A stretch of 64,000 nucleotides of DNA from Trypanosoma brucei gambiense DAL972 (lineage: Eukaryota > Euglenozoa > Kinetoplastea > Trypanosomatida > Trypanosomatidae), in assembly GCF_000210295.1 (NCBI RefSeq), contig NC_026738.1:682001-746000 (forward strand), read 5' to 3'. The notes beneath the pieces were generated by a model. That model ran no database searches. It was given only the letters and a program-made list of their open reading frames with translations, and was not told the origin of the DNA. Shown here one piece after another: positions 59,660-64,000 of this stretch (the stretch's first letter is position 1; each line of letters opens with the position of its first letter). The position numbers and the translations under genes are program-made.

Positions 59660-61843
59660 GGTGAAGAAACAAAAGGGGGGGGGGAACAAAAAAGTAAGAA
59701 AAGAATAAAAGAAACTGTGTGGGAGGGATTACTGTGAAGTTGAATAGAGATGGATAGTGACGGTACAAGTGGCGTCAAAAGGAAAAGAAAAGGGAAAAAG
59801 GAAAAGAAAAAAAAAGAAAAGAAAAAAAAAAGAAAATAACTACAAAAGAAAAGGGAGGGAAATGATTTTTTTTGAAGGGGCGACACATCACATATTTGTA
59901 CGCAAACTGTTATTTTCAAAGGAACAACAACAACAACAACAGCAACAACAAAAAACATTCGTTGAGAGAATGGGAACAAGTGATTGAACTTTATTCTCCT
60001 CTTTGTTATTTCTAGTGCAGTGTTCTGTGCAAGTTCCGTGCAAGTCCCCATCATTAGTTACTTATTTATTAGAGAGAGAAGAGAGAGAAGAGAGAGAGAA
60101 AAAAAATGGTGTGGGATTAAATGTTGAGATGGTTTAAAAAAACAAAAAAACAAAAACAAAAAAGGAGACAAAGAAAGAAGAGGAAGACACTCAAAGCAAC
60201 ATCCTTTCGATGACTACTTGTCCAATTTCAACAACGTCACCACTTCCCTATTTTATTTTATTTTTTTTTGGTTTTCTTTTCTTTTTTTCTTTTTTTAAAA
60301 AAAACTTTTCCTACTTTTTTATTTTTCCGTTCCACTACTTGTGCTGAATCGTGACAGTTTCCCACGAGTTCATGCCGTCTACTTCTTTCTCTTTTTTTTC
60401 CCCCCTTCTTTGCGGTTCCCCTTTTTTTCTTTTTTTTTTTTGCTCTTTTTTCGCGTTTTCTCTTCAAATGAATTACGCTCGAAAGGGAAAGTTACAATTA
60501 TATAAATACTTGCAAAAATGACCTCAAGGAGGCGAGAGCAAAGTGAAGCAAAAAAAAAGAAAAAAAGAAAACCACAGCAACCAGTGGTTTGTTTTATTTT
60601 AAATAAATATATAAATAAATAAATAAATAAATATATATATATACGTGTTTGGTTGTTTTTGTTTTCTTTTTTTTCTTTTTGCCGCCCCCTCCACCTTCCA
60701 TCTTCACCTTTTTTTTTCTTTCTTTCTTTCTCCCTCTCTTTCTATGTTTTTGTTTATATTTGCTTGGAAGTTCACTTCACACGTGGATGAGGGAGATGCA
60801 CACAAATGCGGGGGTGGGAAAAAAAACAAAAAAGAGAAACGTGGAAACAAAAATAGAAATGTGATATCTGAAATTAATCAGAGTGATACAAATGAAAAAA
60901 GGAGAACCGAAGGAAAATAAAGAAGAAAAAAAGAAAAAAAAGAATCAGAGTGTTAGCGGTGACTGCCCTTTTCGTACCATCTCTATTTTGTTTTTTTTTT
61001 GAAAAATTACTTTTCAATTACTCACTCTCGTTTTTCTCCTTTTCTCCTTTTCTATATATATATATATATATAAATATTATGTAGGATATTTAGTATATTT
61101 CTTTATATATTTATTTGTTTTATATTAACATTGATATACATGTTTATATCTATAAAACGTGCGTAAAGCCGTGTATATGTTTACAACAACTGACATGTTT
61201 TTGTCTCTTTTCTTGGCAGCGGCGTGGAGGGGGGGGGAGGAGGAGGAGGAAGGGAAGAAAATTATAAAACAATTATTAATAACAACAACACTCGTCAGAA
61301 AAAAAAAAAAGAAAGAAAAAGAAACAAAAACAAAGAAAAGGAAGAAAAAAAAAATGAAATAAAACTGTGGGTTTTGAAGTGTTCGCTTTGATTGCCCCGT
61401 GAACCGAAGTAAACAACACGAGAAGGAAACTGGGAGGAGTACAAACATACGAAAACTTCCACGCGTACATTTCTTTTTTCTTTAAATTTTATCATGCAGA
61501 AAAAAAAATCTATTGTTTTGATATTATTATTATTTTTGTTGCTGTTGTTGTTTTTAATTGTGTTTCTTACCCTTTTTGTTTCGTTTTGACTGTTTTTCTT
61601 TTTTTTTTCTAATGATCCCTTTTTCTTTTTTTTCTTTTTTATTATTTCCTTCTCATTTTTTACTTTGGCCATTATTTCCACTTGGCAGTTGCCGTTGTTG
61701 TATAACATATTTTTGAGTCATGTACAGAAAGCAAAAAAAAAAAAGAAAACAAGAAATAAATAAATTTTTTTTAAAAAAAGTTAAAAAAAAGAGATATGAC
61801 AAAATATTGAGTGGAATTCGCAGTGCCTTAGTGTTTGTTTGTT

Positions 61844-61879
<36 letters not shown>

Positions 61880-62577
61880 TCCAGATGATGGTGATGATAA
61901 TGTTGTTATTGTTGTAGTTATTTCTGTTCCTAAACAATATATTAAAATATATATATATATATATCAATATGTGTTAGGTGATGCATTTTGGATTATGTGG
62001 CAGCGGCATATTCATTTTATTGTGATTCTTCGTTGTTTTTCTTTTCTTTTCCTTTTTAAATTATTTAAGTGGGGCTTCGTTCTCACGTCCCTTTTTCATA
62101 TTATTAGCAGTAACGGCAGTATCACACGACAATACATGACAAATTAATTAATCAATTAATTAATTACTCATACATGCCCGTAGGCGTAATTTCCTAAAAG
62201 ATTTTGGGTGGAGTGTAATTTTAGTGGTATGTTTAGTTTTATGAGTGATTCCGTTCTGTCGCAATTTCATATTTCCCTAACCCATCTTTTTTTTTTTTTT
62301 GACTTTTTTCTTTTTTCTTTTTTTAAAATTTAAAATTTCGTTTTTGCTCCGGGGTGTGTGGGTGTCTTTTTTTTTTTAATTTTGCTTTTTAGTGGAAACA
62401 CTTTCTTCAATTAAAGAAAAAAAAATACGAGGAAAGGAAAACAAATAATGCCTGCAGGGAGATGGGCAGCAAAAGCGGAGGAGGGATGATTTTTTTTTTA
62501 AAAATAAAAAACAGAGGAGCAAAGGACAGTGAGTGAATGGATAAATGAATAAGGGTGATCCTTAAAAAAATTAAAAA

Positions 62578-62581
<4 letters not shown>

Positions 62582-62612
<31 letters not shown>
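62582..62612 (+). repeat. TA dinucleotide tract
   Basis: A 31-nt uninterrupted TA run in the gene-free region. Similar shorter tracts recur throughout the intergenic DNA. Confidence 0.9.
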
Positions 62613-62617
<5 letters not shown>

Positions 62618-63729
62618 AGTAGTAGAAAGAAGGAAATAGAAAGCGGTAGTATTATCAGCAGTTTATTATATTAAAAAAAAATACTTAGTGAATAATAGTG
62701 GGATGTGTATGCAACTTCACTTATTGTATATATTTACATAAAAGGACACATTTATTTGTGGTATTATTATTATTATTGTTATTGCTACACATATGTGTAT
62801 CACTATTCATTTATATATGCATATGTTTATTAGTAATAGTGTTAGTATTAGTTATGATATTAGTAGTATTGCTGGTAGTAAAAATTAGTATGGAAGGGAC
62901 AAATGTTTCTCCATTTTTTTATATTTTTTTTAAAAAAAAACTCGTTTCAAATTGCCGTTTTTTAACTAATTTTTTTTCTATGTCAAAATAATGTTTATGA
63001 ATAGTTGTGTGGGATTGAAGGGGTGAGGAGATGGGGATGCTTTAATATATATATATATATTTATATTGTTATTGCTATACAATTATGTTATTATAAATGT
63101 TCCTTTTTACAATTTTGATGTATTTTCCTCTCTTCTTCTTTTACTCATGTAGCTTTTTTTTTTCTTCATTCTCATTTTCCAACTTCTTCTTTCGTTTATT
63201 ATTGTTGTTGTTTTTTTCTGTTTTTTTTTTGCATGAAACGTTTTCATGTAAATGTTTTACATTTGTCTTCGTCTCTCTTTTTTTTATATATACTGACTCA
63301 ATATGGTTCGTCGGACCTCTTTTTTATTTAAAAAAAAGAAAATAAGAAAAAGGAGGAGAAAAGAAATAGAAATTATTATCTCACCCGAAACGCTGCAATA
63401 ACCCCTGGGTTTGTGTAAGTCGTTTGCCAATACTTTATTGTTGTTGTTTTTGTTCTTTTTTTCCATTGCGGTAAATATTTGTCTCTTATTTCCTTTTCCT
63501 TTTCCTTCCGTGCTTTGATGAATTATCTGACTGATTTTTTATTCTAAAAAAATTTTGTTCCTTCTTTATTTATTTATTTATTTTTCCCCCTTCCCATTTT
63601 CTTTGCATAATTAACTTTTGTGCATTTCATTATGTAAAGGCTCAAGTATAGTCTACACAAAAGGTAACGCCATAGTGCTGGGGGAAAAGGTTTATTTTTT
63701 TTTTTTAATTTTATTTTTCATCTTCTTGA

Positions 63730-63731
63730 AG
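63730..63731 (+). promoter_or_regulatory. Predicted trans-splice acceptor AG
   Basis: The pyrimidine-rich tract 63691-63727 is followed by GAAG. The AG lies 230 nt before the ATG at 63962, consistent with a new mRNA starting here. Confidence 0.4.
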
Positions 63732-63961
63732 AAACTTCAAAGAAAAGAAGTTTAAACCAAAGAAAAAAAAATCAGTGAAGAAGGTTAAACAGAAAAGAAA
63801 GGGAAGAGGAGGAAGAGAAAGAAGAAAAGGTGTACCAATACACAATTAAAAAAAAAAAGGACAGTGACGAACTTCCAGAAAGAGAAGTGTAAAAAACAAC
63901 AAAAATAAAATATTAAACAGTTCAGGATTTGTGCTGTTACGGGAAGTCCCAATTACATTTC

Positions 63962-64000
63962 ATGAGCAGTGAGCCAACTGTTGATGAATCATCTAAGCAG
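63962..64000 (+). CDS. 5' end of a gene running off the window
   Basis: An ATG at 63962 opens a frame of 13 codons to the last base: M-S-S-E-P-T-V-D-E-S-S-K-Q. Codon use is balanced and unlike the AT-rich DNA before it, and a plausible splice acceptor lies 230 nt upstream. Too little is visible to name the product. Confidence 0.5.
   Translation, partial: MSSEPTVDESSKQ

Larger units (their letters stand above)
59660..63961. other. 4.3-kb gene-free low-complexity region
   Basis: The longest gene-free stretch in the window. It holds A/G-rich DNA (59680-59870, 60060-60170), CAA repeats (59924-59952), T-runs of 10-20, T/A junctions (60290-60304, 62924-62940), TA runs (61053-61071, 61949-61964, 62582-62612), ATT arrays (61527-61540, 62763-62780) and a TG run (61848-61875). 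Frames on both strands are repeat-derived Lys-, Phe- or Ile-rich strings. The next gene is still on the + strand, so there is no evidence of a strand switch. Confidence 0.55.

Noticed and set aside
1..64000. tRNA genes, CRISPR arrays, ingi/RIME or SLACS retroelements
   Set aside because: I looked for their hallmark sequences by eye and found none; a covariance-model or repeat search would be needed to exclude diverged copies.

Overview
The window looks like nuclear DNA of a kinetoplastid parasite, most probably Trypanosoma brucei or a very close relative. Every convincing gene lies on the + strand and none shows an intron. Long intergenic stretches are full of homopolymer, TA and GT runs. Most start codons follow a polypyrimidine tract and an AG, as expected for trans-splicing within one polycistronic transcription unit. 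A kinesin with armadillo repeats and calpain-III-like domains matches the trypanosome flagellar kinesin KIN-E. The species call is inference from gene content.

Layout. 1-12 kb: the 3' part of a large unrecognised protein; an amidase/GatA-fold protein that has lost its catalytic triad; a pair of identical 84-nt box C/D snoRNA-like sequences; a Golgi-type GlcNAc transferase; and a protein with a disordered Gly/Ser/Arg-rich N-terminus and what looks like a decayed kinesin motor domain. 12-20 kb: a gene-poor stretch, two tandem alpha/beta hydrolases (one with Cys in place of the nucleophilic Ser) separated by an 84-bp GT microsatellite, and a PLAC8-like Cys-rich protein. 20-34 kb: a ubiquitin-specific protease and KIN-E, each preceded by 2.5-3 kb of low-complexity DNA. 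34-44 kb: an NSUN2-like RNA cytosine methyltransferase, then a tandem duplication of about 3.1 kb carrying two MATE transporters. The second copy has a 1-nt deletion that replaces its hydrophilic tail. The array ends in a truncated third unit followed by a short inverted fragment.

44-64 kb: a CEP164-like WW/coiled-coil basal body protein; an XRN-family 5'-3' exoribonuclease with a C-terminal membrane hairpin and a RanBP2-type zinc finger; two adjacent proteins of similar design (N-terminal beta-grasp-like domain, C-terminal coiled coil); a Ser-rich protein with a hydrophobic C-terminal tail; 4.3 kb of gene-free low-complexity DNA; and the first 13 codons of a gene that runs off the window.

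The genes do not form a pathway; trypanosome transcription units usually group unrelated genes. Two themes recur. Several proteins belong to the flagellum or basal body (KIN-E, CEP164-like, perhaps the kinesin-like protein). Several have an enzyme fold with altered active-site residues (amidase-like, kinesin-like, Cys hydrolase). Several open reading frames extend upstream to GTG or TTG codons; I placed those starts at the first ATG.
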